From Clostridia bacterium (GTDB lineage: Bacteria; Bacillota; Clostridia; Oscillospirales; CAG-272), in the NCBI GenBank assembly GCA_017539425.1, contig JAFYHA010000131.1:1-41178 (forward strand): 41,178 bases of DNA. Reading direction: 5' to 3'. The notes beneath the pieces were generated by a model. That model saw nothing but the letters and a program-made list of their open reading frames with translations. It made no database searches and had not been told where the DNA came from. The position numbers and the translations under genes were made by a program. Shown one piece after another: positions 25,627-34,405 of this stretch (positions within the stretch are counted from its first letter, which is position 1; each line of letters opens with the position of its first letter).

Positions 25627-26814
25627 ATGGCACAGATCCGTACAGCCTGCATCGGACTAGGCCCCATGGGTCTGGCGATGTCCGGCTATTTTACCCGTTT
25701 TCCGGAATGCGAGATCGTCGCCATGTGCGACAGATCCGAGTCCGTCCTGAACGCCGCGCTGGATTCGTTTGAGCAGACCACGGGAAAGCGGCTGCCCGGA
25801 TTTACCAGTCATGAAGAACTGTTCCGCAGTATGGATTTCGAGGCCTGCGCCATCGCCTGCAGTCCGGAAGTCCAGCCCTCGCTTTCCGTTTACGCTCTTG
25901 AGCATGGAAAACACGTCCTTTGCCAGGTCCCGGTAGCCTTCACCGAGGAAGACTGCCGCGCCATCTACCGGGCCGCGCGCCGGTCAGGCCGCGTGTTCTG
26001 CTGCGGAGAGGAGACCCGGGACTGGGCCTTTTTCCGGCAGTGGCGGGAGATGGAGAGACAGGGTTCCTTCGGCAAGATCTTCTATGCCGAGGGCGAGTAT
26101 CTCCACTACGAACCCGACTGGGATCTGTTCACCGATGCCGCGTCCGGGACACCGGTCCGGAAGAGCGAGGCCTGCTGTCGGAAAGACGCGGACCTGGTCC
26201 CTTCCTGGCGCAGCCGTCTCTTTTCCCACCCGATCCTCTACCTTCCCCATACACTCGGTCCGCTGCTTTCGGTGACCGGGGGCCGTATCACCAGGGTCAG
26301 CTGCTTCGGGACGCGTCCGTCCGGATACATATACCGGGACTTTCCGTTCCGGGATCTGGAATGCGCGGTGATGCACAACGACCGGGACGTCGTTTTCCAG
26401 GTCAAGGCCGGATTCACGACCCCGCACGGCTTCAAGGCCGGTACCGGGGCGCACTGGTACCAGATCAAGGGCACGAAGCAGACCGTGGAATGGGCCCGCA
26501 GCACGCTGGATACCCCGAAGCGCTTCACTCCGGTTCCGGGCACGCACGACGGGGAGTGGCAGGCCATGGACTGCGTTCTCTCCAGGCCTGAGGATGACCA
26601 TGAAATCCGCTCCAGCGGACACGGGGGCGCAGACCTGTTCCCGGTCCGCAGTTTCCTTTCCGAGATCCTGTACGGAACACCGTCCCCTACCGGACTGGTT
26701 CCCGCGCTTCAGATGACACTTCCCGCCATACTGGCCGCACGCTCTTCCGAAGAAGGCGGCCGGGATCTGGCGGTTCCTGATCTCTCGTCTTTCGACGAAT
26801 CATACCGGAGGTAA
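25627..26814 (+). CDS. Gfo/Idh/MocA family protein, GH109-like
   Basis: A 395-residue NAD(P)-binding protein of the Gfo/Idh/MocA family. The Rossmann loop is CIGLGPMGLAM near residue 7. The place where oxidoreductases carry the catalytic EKP motif reads LCQVPVAFT, so the lysine is missing. Further on are YAEGEYLHYEP and YLPHTLGPLLSVTGGRI, which resemble the substrate region of GH109 NAD-dependent glycosidases. It may therefore cleave a glycosidic bond by an oxidation-elimination route rather than be a simple dehydrogenase; this is inferred. GGGAGG supports the ATG at 25627. It is a tandem paralogue of the next gene. Confidence 0.88.
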   Translation: MAQIRTACIGLGPMGLAMSGYFTRFPECEIVAMCDRSESVLNAALDSFEQTTGKRLPGFTSHEELFRSMDFEACAIACSPEVQPSLSVYALEHGKHVLCQVPVAFTEEDCRAIYRAARRSGRVFCCGEETRDWAFFRQWREMERQGSFGKIFYAEGEYLHYEPDWDLFTDAASGTPVRKSEACCRKDADLVPSWRSRLFSHPILYLPHTLGPLLSVTGGRITRVSCFGTRPSGYIYRDFPFRDLECAVMHNDRDVVFQVKAGFTTPHGFKAGTGAHWYQIKGTKQTVEWARSTLDTPKRFTPVPGTHDGEWQAMDCVLSRPEDDHEIRSSGHGGADLFPVRSFLSEILYGTPSPTGLVPALQMTLPAILAARSSEEGGRDLAVPDLSSFDESYRR

Positions 26815-26819
26815 GAATT

Positions 26820-28004
26820 ATGGCAACCCAAAAGAAAGTCCGTCTGGGACTGGTCGGCACCGGAAGCCGGTGTCATTCGCTCTGTGACGCCTACCATCAT
26901 CACAAGCAGCTGGAGATCGTAGCCTGCTGCGACACGGCCAAGGGCAAAGCGGAGGCCTTTGCCGGGATCTTCGAAAAGATCACCGGGCAGAAAGGACTCC
27001 GGGCCTATTCCAGCTATGAGGAGATGCTCCAGAACGAGGCCCTGGACGCCCTGATGATTTGCTGTGACCCGGACGTGCAGGTGGACATCGCGTGCGACGC
27101 GATGAACCGCGGGATCCACGTCATGACCGAAGTACCCGCCGCCTTCTCCATCGCGCAATGCGAGAACCTGGTCGACACCGTGGAAAAGACCGGATGCAAA
27201 TACCAGCTGGCCGAGCAGACCCGTTACTGGAAATTCATCCAGGAGTGGCGCGCCATGGCCGAACGCGGAGAATTCGGGCATATCATCTATGCCGAAGGCG
27301 AATATCTGCACTATGAGCCGGCCTGGGACAACTTCCTGGACCGGAAGACCGGATATACGACCGTCAGTGCGGATCCCTCCTTCTATGCGGATCCGGCCTA
27401 CCGCAGTTCCTGGAGGAACTGGTGCTTCCGCAACCCGATCTTCTACCTGCCCCACACCTTAAGTCCCCTGCTCTCCATCACGGGCGGCCGGATCACGAAA
27501 GTCTGCTGCATGGGCACCCGCCCGCTCAGCTACGCGACCGAGCTGATGAGCGCCCGCGACATCCAGAACGCCGTCATGTACAACGATCAGGACACGGTCT
27601 TCAGCGTCCGGACCGGCTATACCTCCCCGTACGGTTTCAAGGCCCAGACCGGCGCGCACTGGTACCAGATCAAGGGCACCGAGCGGACCGTGGAATGGGC
27701 GCGCAGCACCATCGACACGCCTAAGATGTTCACGCCGGTCAAGGGAACACATGACGGTGAGTGGAAGGCTATGGACTGGACCTGCGCGGACCCGGACATG
27801 CCGGACGAGTTCAAGGAGGCGGCCCACGGCGGAACGGATTTCTATCCGATCCACTATTTCGTGGATGCGATCCTCAACGACAAAACACCGCCCATGGACG
27901 TGTACAAGGCCGTGGAAACGGCCGCTCCGGCCATTCTTGCCGCCATTTCCTGCGAAAAGGGCGGAGTCATGCTGGAAGTGCCGGACTTCAGACATCGGAA
28001 GTGA
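26820..28004 (+). CDS. Gfo/Idh/MocA family protein, GH109-like (second copy)
   Basis: A 394-residue paralogue of the preceding protein, sharing long identical blocks such as YAEGEYLHYEP, YLPHTL.PLLS.TGGRIT, GAHWYQIKGT and VEWARST. The Rossmann loop is LVGTGSRCHS. The EKP position reads TEVPAAFS, again without lysine, and EVPAA is the form I associate with GH109. It starts 5 bases after the previous stop with GGAGGTAAGAATT, so both are made together. Differences in the middle region, where the first copy has an extra CCRKDADLVPSW stretch in place of SFYADPAYRSSW, suggest related but distinct substrates or a heteromeric complex. Confidence 0.88.
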   Translation: MATQKKVRLGLVGTGSRCHSLCDAYHHHKQLEIVACCDTAKGKAEAFAGIFEKITGQKGLRAYSSYEEMLQNEALDALMICCDPDVQVDIACDAMNRGIHVMTEVPAAFSIAQCENLVDTVEKTGCKYQLAEQTRYWKFIQEWRAMAERGEFGHIIYAEGEYLHYEPAWDNFLDRKTGYTTVSADPSFYADPAYRSSWRNWCFRNPIFYLPHTLSPLLSITGGRITKVCCMGTRPLSYATELMSARDIQNAVMYNDQDTVFSVRTGYTSPYGFKAQTGAHWYQIKGTERTVEWARSTIDTPKMFTPVKGTHDGEWKAMDWTCADPDMPDEFKEAAHGGTDFYPIHYFVDAILNDKTPPMDVYKAVETAAPAILAAISCEKGGVMLEVPDFRHRK

Positions 28005-28010
28005 GCGAAG

Positions 28011-29756
28011 ATGAGTGTCTATTACTATCTGGATCCGGAACGCGTTTCCGGACAGAATGAACAAACCGGATTCTATACCTCCCTATACCTGGAGGAAATG
28101 CTCTCCCGCCTGGGGATCGCCGCCGTGCGGTCGGACCCGGAACTCTTACGGACCCGGCTCCCCGGAGCGCATGACATTCTGCTGATCGGGAACGAATCCC
28201 TGACCGGAAAGGCCCGGGAGCCGATCGAAAAAGTCCTGCGAAACGGATGCCTTGTCATCGGATTCGGAACACTCGGTCTGGACGACCTGTTCGGGGTCCG
28301 GGAAACGGGACGCATCGGGCAGGAGAATCCCTTTGACCGGACGGCCTTCTTCAACGCAGGATCCGATATCCTCCCCGCCTTTGAGGCCGGACCGGAACTG
28401 CCGGTCCTGAGTCCTGTCCGGACTGTTGAAGCCGATCCGGAAACGGTTCATGGCACGCTGCGTGCAGGCGGCCGGACTTGCCCCGGTCTTATCCGGACCG
28501 GCTCCGCCGTCTATTTTCCGTTCGATCTTCCCGATACGCTCATCAAGATCGTCCAGGGGCATCCGGTCCCGGAAGGTCCCTCCCATTACTTTCCCGTCGG
28601 AAGAGTCCCGGACAGCCGCGGACTTCCCATGGATACGCCGTCCGAGCTTCCGGTCGCCGACCTGTTCCTGCTCATTCTGGAAAAGCTGTTTTATGAACGA
28701 GGCATTCCTTCCCTGCACACCCTGCCTGTCTGCGGCGACGGCAGTCCCGCGGATCTTCTGTTCTACTTCGGTGGCGACGACGACGCGACCTCCGGCGAAC
28801 TGGACGAGACCGCCTCACGGATCATGGCGGAACGCGGCCTTCCCTATCACATCAACCTGATGCCCACGACGAAGGAAGGCGGCTTTGCCCTTTCCAAGGA
28901 AGGCTACGACCGCATCCGGGCCCACGGCCACGAACTGGCCCTGCACTATGACCTGACCGGAGGTCTTTCCCTATTCACCAAGGATGGTTTCGACAACCAG
29001 ATCGATTCGTTCGTCAACGCATACGGAACCCTTCCGGTCTGCAACGTCGGGCACTGTCTGACCCAGACCGGCTATGCCGAATACGCGCGTTACCAGTCCG
29101 CACGCGGGATCCTCGGCGACAACAGCCGGTGCGGCTATCTGGATCCCGTCGACATCAACGCTTTCAATCTGTTCAACTATTCGTTCGGGACCGCATTTCC
29201 CCATTTCGTCTACGACGACGCCGGACACGGCGGCAGGAGACTGCCGTTCTGCGGGCTGCCCATCACCTACTACGAGCCCCGGCTGGGCGGGACGTATGGA
29301 GACAGCGACGCCAAGCTGAACCGGTGCGTCCGGCTGGCCGCCTACTACGGACAGACGATCAACCTGTTCTCCCACCCCCACTACATCGCCGGTTACGGCG
29401 GCTACGATTCCTCCATGACCCTTAGGGCATTCGACCGCATTCTGGAGATCTGCAGGGAGCAGGGCCTGTCTGTCCGGCTGACCGGCGTGGATGAACTGTG
29501 CCTGTGGTGGCACGCCCGTTCCCGGGCCTCCCTATGGCAGGGCACGGCCCCGGGCGAATGGACGGTCCGGCTGGAGGACGACGACCCGGTCGTCATCCGC
29601 ATCCCGGAACCGAAAGAAGGCCTGACCCTCCTTCTGGACGGAGAGGTCGTCCCGGGCACGGCCCGGACCGTCTCCGGACTTCCCTACCGGCTTCTGCCGG
29701 TCCGCGGAAAGGGCGAGCACGTCCTGACCATCGTGCGAACGTCAACCACTCGGTGA
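28011..29756 (+). CDS. Predicted NodB-like deacetylase-fold protein
   Basis: A 581-residue cytoplasmic protein third in the Gfo/Idh operon. The N-terminal 230 residues look like an alpha/beta glutamine-amidotransferase or ThuA-like fold (LLIGNESLTGKAREPIEKVL). From about residue 250, LLFYFGGDDDATSGELDE, IRAHGHELALHYD and INLFSHPHYI resemble the Asp and His metal-ligand motifs of polysaccharide deacetylases, in divergent form. The C-terminal 80 residues are a beta-rich tail. A role in deacetylating or hydrolysing a sugar handled by the two GH109-like proteins is plausible but inferred. The final TGA forms part of GTGA (29753-29756), where the structured RNA element begins. Confidence 0.75.
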   Translation: MSVYYYLDPERVSGQNEQTGFYTSLYLEEMLSRLGIAAVRSDPELLRTRLPGAHDILLIGNESLTGKAREPIEKVLRNGCLVIGFGTLGLDDLFGVRETGRIGQENPFDRTAFFNAGSDILPAFEAGPELPVLSPVRTVEADPETVHGTLRAGGRTCPGLIRTGSAVYFPFDLPDTLIKIVQGHPVPEGPSHYFPVGRVPDSRGLPMDTPSELPVADLFLLILEKLFYERGIPSLHTLPVCGDGSPADLLFYFGGDDDATSGELDETASRIMAERGLPYHINLMPTTKEGGFALSKEGYDRIRAHGHELALHYDLTGGLSLFTKDGFDNQIDSFVNAYGTLPVCNVGHCLTQTGYAEYARYQSARGILGDNSRCGYLDPVDINAFNLFNYSFGTAFPHFVYDDAGHGGRRLPFCGLPITYYEPRLGGTYGDSDAKLNRCVRLAAYYGQTINLFSHPHYIAGYGGYDSSMTLRAFDRILEICREQGLSVRLTGVDELCLWWHARSRASLWQGTAPGEWTVRLEDDDPVVIRIPEPKEGLTLLLDGEVVPGTARTVSGLPYRLLPVRGKGEHVLTIVRTSTTR

Positions 29757-30061
29757 TTGAATCGCCGAGCATGAGAAAAGAATCATGCTTGGAAAACAAG
29801 ATGGTTGAGTAGGCTTTGAGAAAGGTCTCTGTAAAAAGAGAAACCACTCATAGATTAAATGTGTCAATGTCCCTGTATATGCTTCTCCAGTATACAGCGG
29901 GATGACAGCTTTTAAACAGTACGGCGCCGAGGCCACGGACAGTGAAGTTGTCAGAGAAACAGAACTTTTGTTTGTCAAAAGCACATTTAACATTGCCGAG
30001 GAGAAGAGAATCTGGAAGCAGATCCCCAAAACAAGCCCTTGAAAGGGCCCCCGAAAGGGGG
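29757..30061 (+). ncRNA. HEARO / omega-RNA-like structured RNA
   Basis: About 300 bases of unexplained, highly foldable sequence directly precede an RRXRR-type ORF remnant, the arrangement of HEARO RNAs, which are the omega-RNA guides of IscB/IsrB nucleases. Stems I can see: AGCATGA/TCATGCT (29768-29789). A perfect 9 bp long-range helix pairs 29855-29863 with 29982-29990 and encloses a nested TGTC/GACA, CCC/GGG and CTGTATA/TATACAG arm (29863-29905). Then come CTTTTG/CAAAAG (29965-29981), ATCTG-GAAG-CAGAT (30010-30023), GCCCTT/AAGGGC (30035-30048) and CCCCC-GAAA-GGGGG (30048-30061). HEARO elements are reported to sit just 3' of ATGA or GTGA; GTGA is present at 29753-29756. The 5' boundary is inferred. 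Confidence 0.75.
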
Positions 30062-30074
30062 AAAAAGGAGAACT

Positions 30075-30268
30075 ATGGTCATCACACTGGATCGGCACAA
30101 GAAACCGATGGATTTCAAACGGAAAAACGCGCCAGGAAGCTTATGGAATCTCGCCGGGCCTGTCTCTATCGCACATTTCAGACCGTTCTCATCCTCAAGG
30201 ATCAGGATATCCGGAATTTGGAGGATCTGCCTTCGTACCGTTTTTCGCTGTATGATAAAATAATGTAA
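30075..30268 (+). pseudogene. Truncated, frameshifted IscB/IsrB-like RRXRR N-terminus
   Basis: AAGGAG and ATG at 30075 begin MVITLDRHKKPMDF. About 14 codons in, the matching continuation lies in the -1 frame: TEKRARKLMESRRACLYRTF, then TVLILKDQDIRN and LPSYRF. Joined, this is the RRXRR (PLMP-type) N-terminal domain of IscB/IsrB proteins. A single-base loss near 30117 disrupts the frame. The reading ends at a stop near 30268, where an intact protein would continue into the RuvC domain with a DPGS-like motif. No RuvC, bridge helix or HNH sequence follows. The product cannot be an active nuclease. Confidence 0.8.
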
Positions 30269-30593
30269 GAAAGACATCATTATCTAACACCAAAGCGTAT
30301 CAAAATGAAAGATCGATGAACACAGTTGTCGCACAAAGCCGTCTGGACTACGGGAATAATCAATATTTACCAGATGGGGTCATTGCTTTGACTTTCTAAA
30401 AGTCGATAAGTCTATCCGATTGAGGTTATCCCCCTTCTGTTTAAAATCCGCGAAGGGCTCAAGTCGCTTCCCAGCATTGCCTTATCCTTCACCGCGGCAA
30501 AAGCACCCGAATACACATATGTCAAATCTAAAAAAAGGAGGAGTGTATAATTAAGTTCTCTTGCTTGGGGACGATTTAATTATACCGGTTGTT
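30269..30593. other. Non-coding spacer at the left edge of the AT-rich island
   Basis: About 325 bases without a supported gene. A strong ribosome-binding-like GGAGGAG at 30537-30543 is followed by TATAAT at 30546-30551, but no good start codon stands at the right distance. It may be a -10 element, or a relic of a lost reading frame. The transition from GC-rich to AT-rich DNA occurs in this stretch. Confidence 0.5.
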
Positions 30594-33500
30594 ATGCACT
30601 ATCGCACCAGTTGTTTTATCGGACTAATATGCTTGCTTTTTCTGTTTGCCTTTTTTTGTGTGCAATCTACCGCTGTAGCAAGACCAATTCTTGATGAAAA
30701 CGAACCCGTCGAATGCCCAGATTATATTGAGCCTTACGAACTAAACAATAGAGGGGTTGTTGTCAGATTGAACGAGCATGAAAGAAGTTTCAACGAGGTT
30801 CTTTACGAGAATTCTGAGGGGGTAATCACTTCGTTTCTTTTTGACCAACCTGTCAAGTATCTTGGATTTGACGGAACCGTTAGGGATAAATCTCTTTTCA
30901 TTGCTTCTTTAGATGATATTACTGATGAAAGTGCTGTGGGAAAAATGGATTCAGAATATGCTTCTGTGGTTCTTTCGGATAGCATTGAATGGTTTGCGGA
31001 GTCTTTTGATGGACTAATCTCTTTTGAAAAGTACCGATATGCCATGCTTGACAATGACATAAAAGCTTTTTTTCCGGAGAGTAGTTTTGATGGTGTCCTT
31101 TTATCCAAAGATGCATATGGTATTTGGATGATTCCTTGTGGCTCCGATTCTTCAGTAAACCTGCTGAATGAATATGATGTCTTTGATAATAAAGAAGAGC
31201 AGCAAGTGGTGTATGATGGAGTCTTTGGTGAACAAACATCTCTAACCTATAGCACTCAGTTGAATGGTCTCAAAGAAACCATAATTATCAGGTCGAATCC
31301 TAATTGCTCTTCATTTTCTTATACAATTATTGGCGATGGAGTATCTCTTCGAATTAATAACCAGCAAATAGTTGATATTGTGGATGTCAAAACTGGAGAT
31401 TCTGTTGGTGAGATTGGAGAAATCGTTTGCCTTGATTCGTCAGGGAGGATTTCAAAAGGAACTATATCTTTGGAAACGATAGATTTTAATACCTTTCATT
31501 TGACAATCGAGATAGATTCAACTTTTTTGGAAAGCGCCACATATCCTGTTTATGTGGATCCTACCATTCTTTACAAAGGAGTTGGACACTATGACTATAT
31601 TCAGGATTTTGGAATCTATAGTTCTTCAGATGCCTGGGGATATACGTTTGAAGAGATGCCCGGATTAGGTTGTCAACCCAGCTATAGTCCGTACATTTTT
31701 AATTGTCAGTGGGCAGTTCGCTTTCCAGTGTTTTACACAGCAAACAATGATTATGACTTAATTCCAAGCATATCTTCATTAGGCCCAGAAAACATTTTTT
31801 CATTTAAGTTTCATGTAAAATCCTATGGCTCTGGCACTCACAACATAACAGCAAACACCTATGCTGGACCATGGATGTCATATCGTGTCTGTGATTCAGC
31901 GTATTATGACTATTATGATAATAGTTCTATTCATATAACTAAATCAAATATTGTTGCAGGCTCAACATTTGAATATGATTTGACAGAGGCGGCTCAACAA
32001 TGGGCTGCTTATCAAAGAGGATACACATCGAACTATTATTGTGATCCTCAACGAGGTTTGCTTTTTAGAAGCGATAATAATACTTCGTTTATCTACTTTG
32101 AAAGGCCTTCAGCCTATGGAAACACTTATGCCGTGATTGATTATACCCCCCAGGTTTATGACAACATATATCTCAACAATCTCTCTACAAAAAAGTTTTT
32201 AGGATGTAATGGAAACGGATCTGTTCTTCAGATATCAGGCAGTTCAACTTCAATTGGAAATGCTATTTCATGGAAAATGGAATATGCCGGTAACGGTCAG
32301 TACTATATTAGATCTAACTATGATTCTGCAAAGTATATTAATTATTTAGGCCAATTTACTACAACAGCCTATCCTTGGGTATTAACATACTCTTCCCCAG
32401 GAAAATATTCGATTAAACAACCTGGGACCAGTAATTATCTTGGCCCAGATGGAACCGCCGGAATTACCGTCAGCAGTTCCTTGACTGGGACACAGCGGTT
32501 ATGGAGATTGTGTAACGCAACTTATTATCATGATCACGAATTAACGTCACTTGAAGTGGCCGATGTCATTCTCGACGAAATCGAGAATATGCCTTTGTCT
32601 TTCACATTCAATCAAAATGCATGTTTCTTTTTAGATAAAAGCGAGTTTGCATTTGATATATCTCCTTCCAATCCAGTTGCATCTATCAGCCCAACAACTC
32701 ATATTGTAAGCGGGTTAAGCCAAGGTGTTTTGAACATTACTGTCACGCATATTCCAACAAATCTTTTTGACACTTTTCAAATCATCGTTTGCAAACCCAT
32801 TTCAGAAAACACTTACTTCTCTTCACTATATTTGGATTGTGGTGAATCATATTGGTATAGTTTTGTACCGAAGCAAAATGACGAGATGGTTTTTTATTCC
32901 AGTAGGACAACAGATACTGTTGCAACCTGCTATGCTAACAACCTTCAAAATCTAATTGCTACATCAGACGATGACGGTGAAGGTCTAAACTTCAAACTGT
33001 ATGTAGACGTTCAAGTTGGATCTAAATACTTCTATCGTATCTGTGGATGGAATACCTCTACGCAAGGAATCTTTGCACTTAATCACGATAGTGTTTTTTG
33101 GGAGAAACTTTACGAATTAGATTCTATAGCCTGTGCTTATGCGGTTAATAATTATTCTCACCCTCAAAGGTTGTCCCTAGATTTGATTCGTCATAGAGAG
33201 TACGATGATTTTAAATTTGACTTGGCATGTGGACCTATTGACACAGCATTTGTGAACTACATTTCCACCAATTACGAAGATTTATACAACTATTTTTATT
33301 ATACCGTCTCAGGGGATTCGTATAGTGCTTTCTTTAGCGATAACAGCTACATAGATATTGACCATCTTTGCGCTACTTTTTTAGTCTTACACTCAATATC
33401 ACTTTGGAATGATTATGTCGACGAGCTTGCAGGCTGGGGCGGAGATTTAAGGTCATCTGTTCCTTTTATCATGCGGGATTGTTCATATAGTAATGATTTT

Positions 33501-33899
33501 GATACAGTGTACGAAACGACTATGAATTACATTGGTAACCCCCAAGGCTATTTTCCTTTAGAAGATTTATATGCAGATTTGGATGCCCGGAATTTGATGA
33601 ATAGCTCATATTGTAATGCTTCTGTTTATACGCTTTTTCATAATTACTATTTCTCCACCGATTATTTGAACCGTTTTTCATTGTTTACAAGCAATTACAC
33701 TTATGCACAATTCGAGCAGTTGGCGGAACAACTTATTTCGTCCGATTTAAGTGTTCAAACGTTTCCTATTTTTTGCTTTAAGCTGTATGAGGTAGATAGC
33801 GATGGAACAAATACCAATGTTGAATTAGTGCTAAATTCAACGCAAAAATCTGCAATCGCTACTGCTTTTGCTGATTATATCTGGTCGTTTGTTTCCTAA
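30594..33899 (+). CDS. Giant secreted multidomain protein
   Basis: This 1101-residue protein has a clear signal peptide (MHYRTSCFIG, hydrophobic core, cleavage near STAVA). Residues of about 30-340 form a beta-rich region ending YPVYVDPTILYK, as in RHS-associated and DNRLRE-type surface proteins. A DNRLRE-like domain follows (about 345-530, WAVRFPVF to YAVIDYTP). Next come a ricin-type beta-trefoil-like lectin (about 530-650, starting VYDNIYLNNLSTKKFLG), an Ig-like segment (about 670-740), a PPC-like beta domain (about 745-840) and a C-terminal domain with IDIDHLCATF and DELAGWGGDLRSS. I cannot name the last domain; it may be the effector. The ATG at 30594 lacks a strong ribosome binding site; TTG at 30561 is an alternative. 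Strongly AT-rich. Confidence 0.85.
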   Translation: MHYRTSCFIGLICLLFLFAFFCVQSTAVARPILDENEPVECPDYIEPYELNNRGVVVRLNEHERSFNEVLYENSEGVITSFLFDQPVKYLGFDGTVRDKSLFIASLDDITDESAVGKMDSEYASVVLSDSIEWFAESFDGLISFEKYRYAMLDNDIKAFFPESSFDGVLLSKDAYGIWMIPCGSDSSVNLLNEYDVFDNKEEQQVVYDGVFGEQTSLTYSTQLNGLKETIIIRSNPNCSSFSYTIIGDGVSLRINNQQIVDIVDVKTGDSVGEIGEIVCLDSSGRISKGTISLETIDFNTFHLTIEIDSTFLESATYPVYVDPTILYKGVGHYDYIQDFGIYSSSDAWGYTFEEMPGLGCQPSYSPYIFNCQWAVRFPVFYTANNDYDLIPSISSLGPENIFSFKFHVKSYGSGTHNITANTYAGPWMSYRVCDSAYYDYYDNSSIHITKSNIVAGSTFEYDLTEAAQQWAAYQRGYTSNYYCDPQRGLLFRSDNNTSFIYFERPSAYGNTYAVIDYTPQVYDNIYLNNLSTKKFLGCNGNGSVLQISGSSTSIGNAISWKMEYAGNGQYYIRSNYDSAKYINYLGQFTTTAYPWVLTYSSPGKYSIKQPGTSNYLGPDGTAGITVSSSLTGTQRLWRLCNATYYHDHELTSLEVADVILDEIENMPLSFTFNQNACFFLDKSEFAFDISPSNPVASISPTTHIVSGLSQGVLNITVTHIPTNLFDTFQIIVCKPISENTYFSSLYLDCGESYWYSFVPKQNDEMVFYSSRTTDTVATCYANNLQNLIATSDDDGEGLNFKLYVDVQVGSKYFYRICGWNTSTQGIFALNHDSVFWEKLYELDSIACAYAVNNYSHPQRLSLDLIRHREYDDFKFDLACGPIDTAFVNYISTNYEDLYNYFYYTVSGDSYSAFFSDNSYIDIDHLCATFLVLHSISLWNDYVDELAGWGGDLRSSVPFIMRDCSYSNDFDTVYETTMNYIGNPQGYFPLEDLYADLDARNLMNSSYCNASVYTLFHNYYFSTDYLNRFSLFTSNYTYAQFEQLAEQLISSDLSVQTFPIFCFKLYEVDSDGTNTNVELVLNSTQKSAIATAFADYIWSFVS

Positions 33900-33914
33900 T
33901 TTTGGAGCTTTATA

Positions 33915-34367
33915 ATGAAATCGTTTTTTGTTATCTTTTCTCTTCTTGTCTTGGTGGTTTTTTTAAGCGGTTTCCTATTATCTGTCTCATTGATCAATTC
34001 CGGGTTTTGCCCCTATGACAAAGAAACTAACTGTCATTATTCCACCGTAGTCGATACAATTCACAATCAGGATTTGACGCTTCATTTTTTCAAGAATGGG
34101 CGTGCTGAGTACTATTATGTCGTTACTTTTGGATTTCAAAGAAAAGTGTTGGCAGTGCCAAATGAAACATGGGGAGGGTATGACGAGACAGAAATGATCT
34201 CGTTAAGAGATGAATATGTTTCGGACAGCGTCAGGGCCTATCTCTTTGATCATTGTTTGTTGATAGTCAATCATGACAAGGTCCGTATGGTTTTGGAGAC
34301 GGACTATGCCCAATACTCCGACCAATTATATAATTGGTTTGATGTGATCCTGCCCGTCCAGCCTTAA
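33915..34367 (+). CDS. Small signal-anchored protein of unknown function
   Basis: A 150-residue protein with one N-terminal hydrophobic helix (about residues 4-29) and a soluble extracytoplasmic part of about 120 residues containing two cysteines (FCPYDKETNCHY) that could form a disulphide. It starts 15 bases after the giant secreted protein, so it is probably co-expressed and may assist its export, anchoring or immunity. No family is recognised. AT-rich like its neighbours. Confidence 0.8.
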   Translation: MKSFFVIFSLLVLVVFLSGFLLSVSLINSGFCPYDKETNCHYSTVVDTIHNQDLTLHFFKNGRAEYYYVVTFGFQRKVLAVPNETWGGYDETEMISLRDEYVSDSVRAYLFDHCLLIVNHDKVRMVLETDYAQYSDQLYNWFDVILPVQP

Positions 34368-34405
34368 TTGTCTTATAATACCTTGAAATAGCTATAGGAG
34401 TTTTT

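Noticed and set aside
30100..30135. Programmed -1 frameshift in the RRXRR ORF (GGAAAAAC region)
   Set aside because: The A run does not give a proper slippery heptamer in the zero frame, and the protein is truncated anyway soon after, so decay is simpler.
29742..30280. Small minus-strand and alternative-frame open frames across the structured RNA
   Set aside because: No ribosome binding sites or domains; they are explained by the RNA stems read in translation.
30537..30551. GGAGGAG followed by GTG as a start of a small protein
   Set aside because: The GTG frame stops after three codons, so no peptide is encoded; kept only as a feature of the spacer.
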